64,000 bases of DNA, taken from contig OZ025794.1 in NCBI GenBank assembly GCA_964019425.1, positions 434,001 to 498,000 on the forward strand. Direction: 5' to 3'. The notes below the pieces were generated by a model. The model was not told the origin of the DNA, made no database searches, and saw only the letters and a list, made by a program, of their open reading frames with translations. Position 1 is the stretch's first letter. Each line of letters starts with the position of its first letter. This DNA comes from Flectonema sp. DT1601. Lineage: Eukaryota; Euglenozoa; Diplonemea; Diplonemida; Diplonemidae. The translations under genes were made by a program, and so were the position numbers. Shown here piece after piece: positions 18,001-27,683 of this stretch.

Positions 18001-20968
18001 TACGAAAGACTGTTCTGATACTGTTGATGTAGAAGTGAAGAAGATGACAACTGTTGAAGATTTCAACCCAAAGAATCTGACTGAGAAAGGAATTCCAGAC
18101 CATGAAGATGTCAATACAAAAAGTAAACTCCTGATATCAGTTAACACGAACTACCAAACTAGAGAGGAAATCAAATCATTAGCGAAGTCATCTTCTGAAA
18201 TCAGTCGATCAGATGATGTTAAACAAAATCAGATGAGTGAATCCGAGACGATTGCAAAACTTCCATTAACAAGTTCTAGTTCAGTTCAGAATGATATCAA
18301 AGTCACCACCACCAAAGAGAGTAGAAAGAAAGAGGTAACTCCTCTTGTAGAAGTCTACCCAGCTATTCAAAAGAAGATGACTGCAGCAGGTAGTCATCAA
18401 GGCAATAAGACATCGCAGGTCAGCACATCAACCGACAAAAATAGAAATCAAAGTCCCAAAACATTGCCAGCCAAAACATTGCCAACCGAAACATTGCCAA
18501 CCGAAACATTGCCAGCCAAAGCATTGCCAACCGAAGCATTGTCAGGCAAAACATTGCCAACCGAAACATTGCCAACCGAAACATTGCCAGCCAAAACATT
18601 GCCAACCGAAACATTGCCAGCCAAAGCATTGCCAACTGAAGCATTGCCAGCCAAAACATTGCCAGCTAAAGCATTGCCAACTGAAGCATTGCCAACCGAA
18701 ACATTGCCAGCCAAAGCATTGCCAACCGAAACATTGCCAGCCAAAACATTGCCAACTGAAGCATTGTCAGGCAAAACATTGCCAACCGAAACATTGCCAG
18801 CTAAAGCATTGCCAACTGAAGCATTGCCAACCGAAACATTGCCAGCCAAAGCATTACCAACTGAAGCATTGCCAGCCAAAACATTGCCAACCGAAACATT
18901 GCCAGCCAAAGCATTGCCAACCGAAACATTGCCAGCCAAAACATTGCCAACCGAAACATTGCCAGCTAAAGCATTGCCAACTGAAGCATTGCCAACCGAA
19001 ACATTGCCAGCCAAAGCATTGCCAACTGAAGCATTGCCAGCCAAAACATTGCCAACCGAAACATTGCCAGCCAAAACATTGCCAACCGAAACATTGCCAG
19101 CCAAAACATTGCCAACCGAAACATTGCCAGCCAAAACATTGCCAACCGAAACATTGCCAGCTAAAGCATTGCCAACTGAAGCATTGCCAACCGAAACATT
19201 GCCAGCCAAAGCATTGCCAACTGAAGCATTGCCAGCCAAAACATTGCCAACCGAAACATTGCCAGCCAAAACATTGCCAACCGAAACATTGCCAGCCAAA
19301 GCATTGCCAACCGAAACATTGCCAGCCAAAACATTGCCAACCGAAACATTGCCAGCCAAAACATTGCCAACTGAAGCATTGTCAGGCAAAACATTGCCAA
19401 CCGAAACATTGCCAGCTAAAGCATTGCCAACTGAAGCATTGCCAACCGAAACATTGCCAGCCAAAGCATTACCAACTGAAGCATTGCCAGCCAAAACATT
19501 GCCAACCGAAACATTGCCAGCCAAAACATTGCCAACCGAAACATTGCCAGCCAAAGCATTGCCAACCGAAACATTGCCAGCCAAAACATTGCCAACTGAA
19601 GCATTGCCAGCCAAAACATTGCCAACCGAAACATTGCCAGCCAAAACATTGCCAACTGAAGCATTGTCAGGCAAAACATTGCCAACCGAAACATTGCCAG
19701 CTAAAGCATTGCCAACTGAAGCATTGCCAACCGAAACATTGCCAGCCAAAGCATTACCAACTGAAGCATTGCCAGCCAAAACATTGCCAACCGAAACATT
19801 GCCAGCCAAAACATTGCCAACCGAAACATTGCCAGCTAAAGCATTGCCAACTGAAGCATTGCCAACCGAAACATTGCCAGCCAAAACATTGCCAACCGAA
19901 ACATTGCCAGCCAAAACATTGCCAACTGAAGCATTGTCAGGCAAAACATTGCCAACCGAAACATTGCCAGCTAAAGCATTGCCAACTGAAGCATTGCCAA
20001 CCGAAACATTGCCAGCCAAAGCATTACCAACTGAAGCATTGCCAGCCAAAACATTGCCAACCGAAACATTGCCAGCCAAAACATTGCCAACCGAAACATT
20101 GCCAGCTAAAGCATTGCCAACTGAAGCATTGCCAACCGAAACATTGCCAGCCAAAGCATTGCCAACTGAAGCATTGTCAGGCAAAACATTGCCAACCGAA
20201 ACATTGCCAGCCAAAGCATTGCCAACTGAAGCATTGCCAGCCAAAACATTGCCAACCGAAACATTGCCAGCCAAAGCATTGCCAACTGAAGCATTGCCAG
20301 CCAAAACATTGCCAACCGAAACATTGCCAGCCAAAACATTGCCAATCGAAACATTGCCAACCGAAACATTGCCAGCCAAAGCATTGCCAACCGAAACATT
20401 GCCAGCCAAAGCAATGCCAGCCACTACTTCGAAAGACACCGATCCAGTGGTTGGGTTCCTACCGCTGAAGGTTTTGCCCAAAATAAGTAAAAGTAAATGG
20501 ATACCACCAGTTAAGTCATCTAAGAAACCAATAACTGTTCCCGTTAAAGGTCAAGTCATTCCTGTCTCTTCAACTAAAGGAAAGGTCCCTCAGGGGGAGA
20601 ACATTATTAAAAATAAATCACTCGCTGGCATCTCTGATTCGAATCAAATAAAGAGAAGGAATCCCGGCAGTCAAACACCAGTAATGGAGAAGAAGAGGTG
20701 TACGCAGTCTGGTGAGAAATCTAACAGTGCGAGAGAGGACTTGAAGATGAAGAGTTGGCAATCATCGAAACCCACACAGTCTGTAGACAAATCGAAATCC
20801 ATGTCAGAAATTTCCAAAGCCGTGGCTCCAAAGAGTTCTAAACATGATAGTCACAGCAGTAGGGAAAAGGATACCTCTGAGACTGGTTTTGTGAAACCAG
20901 CTTTAAAAAAAACATCGATCGGAACAAAACCCCCTTCCACAGTAGTAAAACGACCAAAACTACCTTGA
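12047..20968 (+). CDS. Giant protein kinase with SK-rich region and 131-copy pentapeptide array
   Basis: A single-exon 2973-residue protein. Residues about 30-140 may be an FHA-like phosphopeptide-binding fold (weak). A complete Ser/Thr kinase domain spans about 645-890: Gly loop GHGVGASVFEV, Lys in FALKLAK, Glu in REVHLL, HRDVKPQN, DFG, CAPE and SDIYSL, so it should be active. Residues about 905-2130 are Ser/Lys/Glu-rich with RKPS and SSSEEE patches, a likely multi-phosphorylated disordered region. Residues 2139-2793 are 131 five-residue repeats (LPTET, LPAKT, LPTEA, LPAKA, LSGKT). The last 180 residues are basic. The frame opens upstream at 11903, but that part is homopolymer translation. 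ATG 12047 lies 8 bases after a T-run ending CCAG (12035-12038). It could be a cytoskeleton-associated kinase with a long spacer (inference). Confidence 0.9.
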   Translation: MFIITAYNEDAQQSIELNRTGKVIVYDSRHLFKGQYGTNELLGISFGNTVQLPRNDDDIKGLALHVVVSRKNEGVSVSSRGTRIPFVRKWGSDTTMKLTVEILLKVGDRILVADTPVSFVIECPVRCIQLYDNRNIPFTLYRTHRRQVRIQDDVEGPFSSIVIGKSFKMTRFNGILVSLSASGARQYFWKFRNSYSLRFLINFLSECDAVVSCLDMTPGKVLMGGAPPDLRRFDMKRAQETPTSAFELSYNDTSLIEANRQADEVQLQNYNSLRRRTAHHSKPILQEDLEVLKPTRAKLHLVDTSFSSFELMNSNQFDGNSISEMKKGLEINLTSKPIISERTLLLRDHKHTDQRDTVGDDIVSGSISATDGDDQLWSNPEDEQTTTELQQVLDPTSTVEKMMSTPTKAVAGSPKKSPKTSSTKKTNKERLETESNDSSEEEHPKDYCKDIQSLLEYGKFSTPTKNTNKKPSQNILEYDNVIKDGWEFRYNKVTYVFDSNRDPTLQDFTTETTQLVLYLDSTAAITAICMCVASLLGGSCPSEMLQKSKKKNVPIGHLSEDGCGHPLRALLFKYVADKCRIQCKINSLYEAIVVLSTTHGDPLKEYFVEVNNPLSVDNILREVPSQSFISLKYGKAFTHTTNINHIEFIGHGVGASVFEVTLRGSTFALKLAKDSIQVGREVHLLRSTTLPSSVFPVYYGIASLEKYGAAMLMEFLPHTVDSIRVFSSREILPPISCCFILLKVADALSFLHKRGYIHRDVKPQNILVDTVIGRISRVKLADFGLLVPAYGDSLIDGETCTPDYCAPETDSLKKASKKSDIYSLCVTVFECMTGRLPTYCHERKKVSVPDCEVDSEGKKRIHSILLKSLAYEVRRRSSGEKLWSEAAKIYRDIETNHHDTDGCLRNALGHEIESSSDSTSTDDTKSQTKKMRKKPVSNKTKTVQKPSRKPTTKISKTLSAASDSVTSSSSSSDSSSSSGSGSSSRVSSFSVHKNISKPSFKKSARKPSADSTVSSETESSVSDSSSSSGSSDSTDGGQQNNINKSTKKPPALSATKVDISSDEGSSSSKEEQKTKKVSKIGKKPSSKISKQLKSETSNSENSSNDDEETKKKALWKTVEGSSLAPSKISKKSSDKYESSSEDDKISTLATSKNVLTEQISNKNICPDSNTSEDNKKSFTKGTIKPPSKTSNRKSRSRSNSEVSVKSNKKDAGNLSPEKDESSSSEDEKNKKVNISKKLSSKLSIGGVDTNTDRSNSEDDKKSNKVAGKPSLKTSRSRTSESENKDTEVGRQLPETTSSEEENGPANELSLAVREPSSKEGGSGSSKDEKNMTKKLSSKQSIGRVDTNSDKGSSSEDNGDSKSSGARNSTGVKKATKAPSKSSSKQSSNQSNTSSDDSSGEKRLTKKVVAKISKRRSADETSDSESEVKSAKKTSRKRSLKPTRKQSRKPSSSDDESSSSEEEEKVTRKVSKTSRKPSSKQSSKKRSISSDEESSSVDVKKSSKSSRKPSVKKASRKSSSESSETSSSSSDESNSSEEEEEVTKKVSKTSRKPSSKMSSKKGNISSDEERKSTTKGTQKLSSRTTSKRLFEQDSSSSSEEEEKVTRKVSKASRKPSSKQSSKKRSISSDEESSSVDVKKSSKTGTKLKNDKLVISSSSQDEKKNSKRSTRKPSKKSAAIRNSNQLIKDKLNSERNKNIIPVTVSDRKFYRKSARKAASKSSSEESESSSESNKISKKIANKPSLTITKSESKQKHSSEKSGSSSSSEDEKKTTKKVSKISKKPSSKVSTKVVTSSKEENADANTKLTTKGEPLSETLNKSLSDLTTNSVEVNEENQNKTTTSSNDKFEISKRRIEDQLNSSTSLRKKFVRKSSIESSVKRMKEDDAVMSEEIIKLNNETQPDVVSIAVVTESLTTQSEGGGTQSLTLVPDSDKLSTVKDQSASEQLITVKTVESLNEDKETISKADPVGIIKSDKRDSNIIKSLKDTKDCSDTVDVEVKKMTTVEDFNPKNLTEKGIPDHEDVNTKSKLLISVNTNYQTREEIKSLAKSSSEISRSDDVKQNQMSESETIAKLPLTSSSSVQNDIKVTTTKESRKKEVTPLVEVYPAIQKKMTAAGSHQGNKTSQVSTSTDKNRNQSPKTLPAKTLPTETLPTETLPAKALPTEALSGKTLPTETLPTETLPAKTLPTETLPAKALPTEALPAKTLPAKALPTEALPTETLPAKALPTETLPAKTLPTEALSGKTLPTETLPAKALPTEALPTETLPAKALPTEALPAKTLPTETLPAKALPTETLPAKTLPTETLPAKALPTEALPTETLPAKALPTEALPAKTLPTETLPAKTLPTETLPAKTLPTETLPAKTLPTETLPAKALPTEALPTETLPAKALPTEALPAKTLPTETLPAKTLPTETLPAKALPTETLPAKTLPTETLPAKTLPTEALSGKTLPTETLPAKALPTEALPTETLPAKALPTEALPAKTLPTETLPAKTLPTETLPAKALPTETLPAKTLPTEALPAKTLPTETLPAKTLPTEALSGKTLPTETLPAKALPTEALPTETLPAKALPTEALPAKTLPTETLPAKTLPTETLPAKALPTEALPTETLPAKTLPTETLPAKTLPTEALSGKTLPTETLPAKALPTEALPTETLPAKALPTEALPAKTLPTETLPAKTLPTETLPAKALPTEALPTETLPAKALPTEALSGKTLPTETLPAKALPTEALPAKTLPTETLPAKALPTEALPAKTLPTETLPAKTLPIETLPTETLPAKALPTETLPAKAMPATTSKDTDPVVGFLPLKVLPKISKSKWIPPVKSSKKPITVPVKGQVIPVSSTKGKVPQGENIIKNKSLAGISDSNQIKRRNPGSQTPVMEKKRCTQSGEKSNSAREDLKMKSWQSSKPTQSVDKSKSMSEISKAVAPKSSKHDSHSSREKDTSETGFVKPALKKTSIGTKPPSTVVKRPKLP
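16416..16970 (+). repeat. 141-bp direct duplication inside the SK-rich coding region
   Basis: Bases 16416-16556 recur at 16830-16970 (offset 414, exactly 138 codons) with one visible difference, an A to G near the middle that changes Thr to Ala. A more diverged third relative sits at about 16647-16725. The near-identity against a variable background points to a recent in-frame duplication or gene conversion. Confidence 0.85.
18461..20425 (+). repeat. Tandem array, 131 units of 15 bp, coding
   Basis: 131 head-to-tail units (1965 bases) with no insertion or deletion. The register stays fixed from the first ACATTGCCAGCCAAA to a degenerate last unit. Only a few unit types occur, differing at the first codon (ACA or GCA) and the last two or three (CCAGCCAAA, CCAACCGAA, CCAACTGAA, CCAGCTAAA, TCAGGCAAA). 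The rare TCAGGC type starts at 18541, 18766, 19381, 19666, 19936 and 20176, spaced 15, 41, 19, 18 and 16 units, which reveals higher-order copying. It encodes LPxxx pentapeptides. Because 15 is a multiple of three and the unit lacks stops, long shadow frames also exist on the minus strand. Confidence 0.98.
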
Positions 20969-21265
20969 AAAATCAACCTAACTAATGACAAGCAATGCTT
21001 AAATTGCCATCTCGCATCTTTTTTTTTTCTCTTAATTTTTCTTTAAAAAAGAGTTTTTTTTAAATCTCTTGTGTTCGAGTCAGCCTGTCTAGTTTCCTAT
21101 GTAAGTTATCTTTGCTTGGAGTTCTTCAGTCGAAATTTTAGAAATGTATTAGGCAGTAGCTTATTATTATTGAAATGTCAGGTATATTTATGTATAAAAT
21201 ATGTTGTGAGATGATGTGGTGAGTGGTATTTTTAATTTAAAACTTTATTTTTTGTCAGGTGAGCC
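20969..21265 (+). other. Intergenic gap, 297 bases
   Basis: AT-rich spacer and probable 3'UTR. A GTAAGT at 21101-21106 and a CAG at 21256-21258 could bound a 5'UTR intron of the next gene. The CAG could equally be a trans-splice acceptor. Confidence 0.5.
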
Positions 21266-24163
21266 ATGGGGGCAGGCTGTGTAAAAGACAATTCAACAGT
21301 AGCACCCGATGCCCTCCACATCCCAGCTGCCGCGCAAGAGAGAAAGGTGAGACGGAGGAAGTTAGCTGATTATAGGAACTGCGTATATGCGATTTCTGCT
21401 TTTGAAAGACACCAAACAGGTGTTTGGAACGATCCTGGAGTACGAGCAATCATGAGGTTTGCACAAGAGCTTCCATTACCGACAATCATGTTCACAGAAG
21501 ATGGTAGCATTGGATTTGCTAATGAACCAACTATTGAAATATCAAGAGTAGGTGATCTTCAATATGGTAATCAGGTAAGTAAAATAATTGATTACACCGG
21601 TGATTTCGAGGACCTCTGCTACAGAGAAGTAAATTCTGTTAATCTGATCCACGGAGATGACGGAACAACAACACCAATAACAATGTATACAATTGCTTTT
21701 TATATTGACAGTCGTCAACGCAGTGCAACTGACCTTTTATCATCACAATCTGGTAGTCAGACAGGTATAAAACCAATCTCAGAAAAGATACTTACTGATG
21801 TTCCTCTTGTGTTTATATCGTTTTTTGATACTAATGTGGAACTAGAAGTCACTAGAAGGATCCCACAGGTGTTTAAAGAAGTAGGAAAGCGTATAGTTAC
21901 TCTCGGAGGATCTGCAACAATGCAAGCAGATGCTGCCATAACTCGACACACTCCAAGTGAACGTGATTCGAGTTCTGATACAGAAAGTGATACCAGCAGG
22001 TCAGGAATTATAAAAAAACTTGATCTTAAAGGGGTGTCACCAAAAAGCTCGGAGGCAGCATCGCCTGTCAGTTCTGATGGCCGATCGGCCCGAGGAAGAC
22101 ATCGAAACTTTTCTCAAAATTTCAGTCAACCCTCATCTGAATTATCACTCAGCAGAGTTAGTAGTACTGCTGGAAAGATAATATCACCGAGGCAGTCAGG
22201 TACAGGTAGGTTCGATGCTTTAGCAGTTGCTATGTCGATGGGTGATGTCTTACTTATAATTGATCCTAATCATCGAGTAATAAGTTCTGCTTCACCTGCG
22301 GCATTACAATTCTTAGGCTTTAGTAGTATTGCTGATATTGTTGGAAAACCAATTTCGTTTATTTTACATTCATCTGAACACGAGACACACGAAGATCCTC
22401 TTGATGGCCTCAGTAGGCTTGCGGACCTCAGCGGATCCAGTCTCGCAGGAGAACAAAAAATCACGTTTATAACCAGTCAGGACACACAAGATTCCCTCAC
22501 AGTTAGTATTGTATCAATTTCATTTCTCTCACCCTCTAGTGTAGTATTTAGAATTGGACCTGCTTCGGTTTCCAATTCAAAAAGAACCGGTGTTCGATTC
22601 CAATACAAAGGCTTCCCGGATGAGCTTGCTATAATGGTCAACAGTTTTGCTGTATGTTTCTTCTTTGTTAACTTTTTAAAGTAAAAAACACTATCAGAAA
22701 CAATCAACAAACAGGACGCTACTCTGGTAACTAACTTAGGCGGTCAGGTCCTTCATTTCAACGCAACATTCGGAAACATGTTCGGATATGACGTTGATGA
22801 AGTTCAAGAGAAAGACGTAACGGTTTTTATACCGGAATCGTTTTCAAAGTCACACACTGAACATGTTAAGAGGCTAGCTGCTAACCATAACAAGACTTGT
22901 CGTAAGATGTTAAAACGACATCGATCAGTTATTGGTCTAACGAGAAGTGGTGAGGGAATCCCTCTTGACATTTCTATCTCAGAAATAAACCCGTCAATTG
23001 AAACAACATTTTATGTTGTTACAGTTAGACGGGTTTTGACGACAGAAATCGTTCAGAGATATCAAACAGCAGCAGCAAGTTTAATGGTTCAGGCGGGATT
23101 TCAGCCTTCAGTTGAATTTGAGAGATCGCGTAACAACCTACTAGCTGGTGGTGTTGTTATGCGTCGGGGATCTTATCCATCTTCTGTAGGTTCTTTTACG
23201 CCTCGATCTATTGCAAGTAACACCCCTCGATCTGTAGCAAGCAGCCATGCTCGATCTACTTCCCCTATCCCTATCCCGGCTGCTTCACCAATTTGTACTC
23301 CAGATGTATGTGAAATTATTGGATTTGTCAAGTATTTTTTTTTTTTTTTTTGGAGGGGGAAGGAGAGAAAAAAAAAAAAATTCACATCACAGGCTGACGG
23401 ATCTCTCAAACCGGCCGTTGAAGATGAAGACCAGTCTTCGCCTGAAAGTTCTGTGCCCCTTGGGATGCTGTCTCCCGCTCCGTCTAATTCGGTATAAATA
23501 TAGTTTTGTTTATGCCAATGGAACCAATTTTAAGCGAGACTTTGCAAAATACTCGCTTAATGTTATCTCCTCGTTGGCCGATTTGATCGGCTTTCGATGG
23601 TTTCATTTTTTTCAGAAGTGAAACAGAATAAATGTCGTTTGCTTAATATTTTGTGTGTAAGGAAAAGAGGATTGGGAGATGTGATGTGTTGTCGTTTCTC
23701 AAACGTTTCTTTTCTTTTCCACCCATTCGAGAAAAAAAAATAATACAAAAAACAATAACAGCCCTTCATCCGGATTGACTACAAACACATTATTGCAAAA
23801 CAACAGGCCGCAGCTGCTGAGGTATGCAGATTATTCTTTTTCCCCTCCACTATTTTTTAACCCAGGTACCTTCTTAGGATTATATTATTGCTGTGATGTA
23901 TATTCTGAAAAGGAAGCACTTGTTATTGTGAATCTAATCTATATGACAAACATAAATAACTCAAACAGAGAACTGCAAAAGAAAACGCGGAGGATGAAGA
24001 GGAAGAAGAAGAAGAGGAATGCGAACCCATACCAGACCTTCCCAAATGTTCATTCCCGTTTCCGCCAGAAGAAGGGACTGACCACTCTCTAACAGAGCGA
24101 TCTGATTTTGGAGAGGAGATGCCTTCAAGATCAGCTACTATTCCACAGGCAGATGATGATTAA
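21266..24163 (+). CDS. Acylated PAS-domain signalling protein (five exons)
   Basis: Exons 21266-22651, 22715-23305, 23393-23491, 23807-23821 and 23969-24163, all phase 0, give 761 residues. The N-terminus MGAGC fits N-myristoylation at Gly2 with a palmitoylatable Cys5, so it is probably membrane-tethered. Three PAS-like regions are visible: about 65-200 (LPTIMFTEDGSIGFANE), about 310-450 (DVLLIIDPNHRVISSASPAA) and about 455-585 (LGGQVLHFNATFGNMFGYD, then ISEINPS...VVTVRRV). No kinase, cyclase or phosphodiesterase domain follows. The tail is acidic (a run of Glu) and ends PQADDD. The 15-base fourth exon is uncertain: a single 477-base intron from 23492 to 23968 would also keep frame. The third intron (23306-23392) is 87 bases and free of stops, so it can be retained. 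A CAG at 21256-21258 lies 7 bases before the start. Confidence 0.85.
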
Positions 24164-25800
24164 TTGATGTTTGTTGTTTTACTATGGATATCTCTTTCTT
24201 CACTCACTCTTAAAATTATGGCGTAGGTGAGGACACTGAATTCTCATTGAACTTCATTGCTTTTGTGCAATTTTCTCTCTATTCGTTTAGTCTTCGGTAA
24301 GAATACAGGTTATTATCGTGCAATGTGAATTGCCTATTCGTTTTTTATTTATGTTTTATTTTTAACGGCTACGTGCGTATTCAAGTGCCTCTTCAGTTTT
24401 TATTTATATATTTGTTTTAATTACAATCTCGGGGTAAGTGACCAAGTCAGGACTACAAATTTTGATTGGCTGAGAGCTCCCTTATAGTCGCTGTTTTTTA
24501 AAATTATTTTGAAACTGCTTTTCAGAATGCTTTTTACCATCTGCATCAAACCAATTACGCCATACGTGTGCCGCTGATAGTGTAAATGACCTTTTAAAAA
24601 AAAAAATTATGAGCGGTACGAGTATGTTATTGCGAACTGAATGATGTCATTTTAATTATTTCAAATACGACAGACGACTATCGGCTTTTTTTGTGCTCTT
24701 CTTAAAACTTACTGCTGATCACAATTAATTATTCATTTTCTTTTTTTTTTTTTGAAAAAAGACGTTTAGAATTTTGGGCTTTCCTTGTGGTCCATCACAA
24801 CGGTTGAAATTTTGTGAAAAAAAACTAAATCGTTACATAACTCGGGGGGGGGGGGTTTTTTTTAAAACGTTTTTCAAAAAATAACTGATATAAATTACTG
24901 TGTTGGTGCCATTCTTTTGATTTCACTCCAATTCTAGTCTGTGACTGATGCAGTTTTTTTTTTTTTTTGTTTGTTTTTGTTCTCTCATCGGGAAAATAAA
25001 ATAGAATGAAAACTCCTTTCTTTGTCTCTTAGGGAATTAATTTAATAAGTAGTACTCTCTTCTTCCGACTCCGACTTGTCTCGACACACGGCAACATGGA
25101 AGACCCCGGGGAGCTGGAGTTTTTTTGTTGTTGTTTGCTTTCTTCGCTCCTGCTTACGATTTTAAAAAAAAAAAATGGATTAATCGTTTGTAGGAAGTGA
25201 ATTTCTGAAAGTTTTTTTTTATTTTTATTTTTAAAAAATCCCACCATCACTCAGTTGACTTCCAGCCACCTTTTGTTATTTCATAGGGTGGATACCAAGA
25301 AAAAGAAACTTAAAAACAAATCCCCCATCCTCTTACAACACTAACTTAGTCACATTATCATAAACTTGATACAATACATATACTCATATTACTATAAGTA
25401 TGCTCAAATGGTTAAAAACTCCCCCCCAATCAACATTAACAATTATTTTTGTTTGCGACGAATTGAGAAACTGGAAAACTCGTTACAGTTATCTCAGTTT
25501 TTTCTTTGGGAATTGGTTATTTTTTTTATTTTTTTTTTTTAATAATAAATATCTGTGAGCCCTGTCCCTCTTCCTTTCCTTGGTATGTACCACACGAAGT
25601 TAACCCTCACATTGTTTATATTTTGTTTATATTTATTCTTTTTTAGTGTTTTTCTTGTTTGGTTATAAACCACGTAACCATGAGATGCTCAATTGGAGCA
25701 GGCTCTCGTTTTTTTTTTTCAATCTCAAAAGACACCTTTACTTTATAGGCTTGTATCCGTTTGCGCGCCATAAAAGTGTGAGAATTATTTAGTATACCCA

Positions 25801-25830
25801 TACTTGCCCCATTTAAAGGGGGTCCAAGTA
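25801..25830. repeat. Short inverted repeat (hairpin)
   Basis: TACTTG-CCCC (25801-25810) can pair with GGGG-CAAGTA (within 25818-25830), leaving ATTTAAA in the loop and a short bulge. It is GC-rich relative to the surrounding gap. Function unknown. Confidence 0.5.
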
Positions 25831-27047
25831 TGTATGCCGATTCTTTTTTTGCATCCTACTTGACGAAGCAGTTGATACTTGTTGTTGTGAACCTGATTCT
25901 TTAAAAAGGTGAACACGGTGACGAGTACTTCTGCAGTCTTTGCGAGCTGTCGGTGACAAGATCAACGGCAAGAGTCTCACACGTTGTGGTATCTATTTGG
26001 TATTTGGGTCATTTCTGAGATGTGGAATCCTTGACTTGGGTAAAATAAAATAGTATTATTCTAGTTGAAAAGATAACTCGCTGGAAAGTGTGTTTCTTTA
26101 ATTTAGTTCAAACAACTGCTTCCTGGTGTAAACTTGGAGGGCTAGGAAATCCCCCCCTTTTTTTTTACCCCCCTCTTCAGCCTCGTGCCTTCTGATTATC
26201 AAAGATCAGTGGGAGCGTGTTGGACTGCTTTAAAGGATGAAAAAACAATAAAAAAAATAAAAATAACACTTCACATACTCAACGTTAGATTGATTGAGAT
26301 AAAAAAATGTTTTTTTTTTTTTTTTTCTCCCCCTTTTTTTTCTGTTCCCTTTATTCTTCTGTAACTGCTAATATAAAACTAATACAACTACCTATGCTAG
26401 GTGGCTACACTACCTTAACATGCAGCAAATATTAAACTATTCTATCACAGGCTGCTTCTGTGAACTGGTATCCAGCAGGTAGCCTTTCTTAGTTTTACTT
26501 AGGTTTTGGAAATGTGATTGTCGGTTATTTCTACGTTTGATGGAAGGAGTATAAAAGAAAAAAAAAAAAAAAACTGATGCCACGCTTGCGTCATTTGCTG
26601 TACTCGGTATGCGTTACCGCATCCAGGCTTATAGCTCAAAAAAAGACTTAGTGAAAGCGAAAAAAAAAAAAGTTGTTTTTTTCTTAATAAGGCCTCCTCT
26701 TTTCCCTCCTTCCACGAACTACTTACTACTTTGTTTTTATTCCTTTTTTTACTAAAGAAAAAACAAAAAAAAACAAAAATCAGCGACGCCTTATGTTATT
26801 TATTTCTGCTTAGCAACCTTGACCTGTATTCGAGTATTAGTGTAGGGAATTATTGTTTCTGTTTGTCCTTTTTTTTTCTCTGCTAAGAAGAAAGCTACTG
26901 GTAAAACAATACTACTGCGAGCCCGATGCTTGCTGATGATATTGGTTCTTGTCTTGTGTCTTTTCTTCATTTTTTTTGATTTTAATATTGATATGAAGTA
27001 TAACAAGTGCTGTAGAGGGAATTTTCTTTTTTACTGTTGCAGACCAG

Positions 27048-27407
27048 ATGTCTGCTGATGTTTCTTATCAGATTTTCATTTCTTTTGTGCCATTTATTCT
27101 TTCTAAACCTATGGTACTACTATACCTTGTTTTTCTGCTTGGTAGCACGCTGCTCTTAAACCAAAGTACCTTTTCTCTTCCTTTTTTTCTTTTTTTTCTT
27201 CTTTTTGCACCGACACAAAAGTCGGAGAAGAAACTATTCAGATTAAGAGCCGTTTTATTTATTATGCCATGTTATCTATTTCCCTGTGCGCCAGTAACAA
27301 AATATAAGGCTTATCCGAATGGTTTCTTTTCCTTCTTCATGCGAACATCTTGTTTTTGGATGATTCTTGGTCTATATTTGTACCTTCTCGTACCTTCAAA
27401 AAAGTAG
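27048..27407 (+). CDS. Candidate small hydrophobic protein, doubtful
   Basis: A 119-residue frame starting ATG 27048, five bases after a pyrimidine-rich tract ending in CAG (27040-27042), the same context seen before the accepted genes. The translation has three hydrophobic stretches, but T-rich DNA gives this by chance, and no family is recognised. Its codon use is more mixed than in neighbouring homopolymer frames. I keep it as a candidate only. Confidence 0.25.
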   Translation: MSADVSYQIFISFVPFILSKPMVLLYLVFLLGSTLLLNQSTFSLPFFLFFLLFAPTQKSEKKLFRLRAVLFIMPCYLFPCAPVTKYKAYPNGFFSFFMRTSCFWMILGLYLYLLVPSKK

Positions 27408-27650
27408 GAAAGAAAAATAATGAAATTAAAAAAAAAAAAAAAAAAAAAAACAAATTACATAAAATAAAAATCTGTTATCAGATTCTTATTTTTGTTAACA
27501 TACCAGGCATTCTGCAAAGGTCTTTGGTAGTGATCCTCGAACCTGTTATTGTTTTTTTTTTTCTTTTCCGTTTTTTTAGTTTTTTTATAATCGTATCGAC
27601 TTAGTGAGTAGACTGTGTGTACTGTTTTTATTCGTTATTAATATTATTAT

Positions 27651-27652
<2 letters not shown>

Positions 27653-27683
<31 letters not shown>
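27653..27683. repeat. T homopolymer, 31 bases
   Basis: An uninterrupted run of 31 T, about 160 bases before the start of the ankyrin-anoctamin gene, followed by a second T run near 27750. Such tracts often vary in length between alleles and exclude nucleosomes. Confidence 0.9.

Noticed and set aside
18448-20481. Minus-strand 677-codon frame reading as GNVSV/GNALA pentapeptides, and several overlapping MFRLAMFWLAM frames
   Set aside because: A 15-bp repeat without stops stays open in other frames too. The + strand frame continues into a kinase gene on one side and normal sequence on the other; the minus frames have neither.
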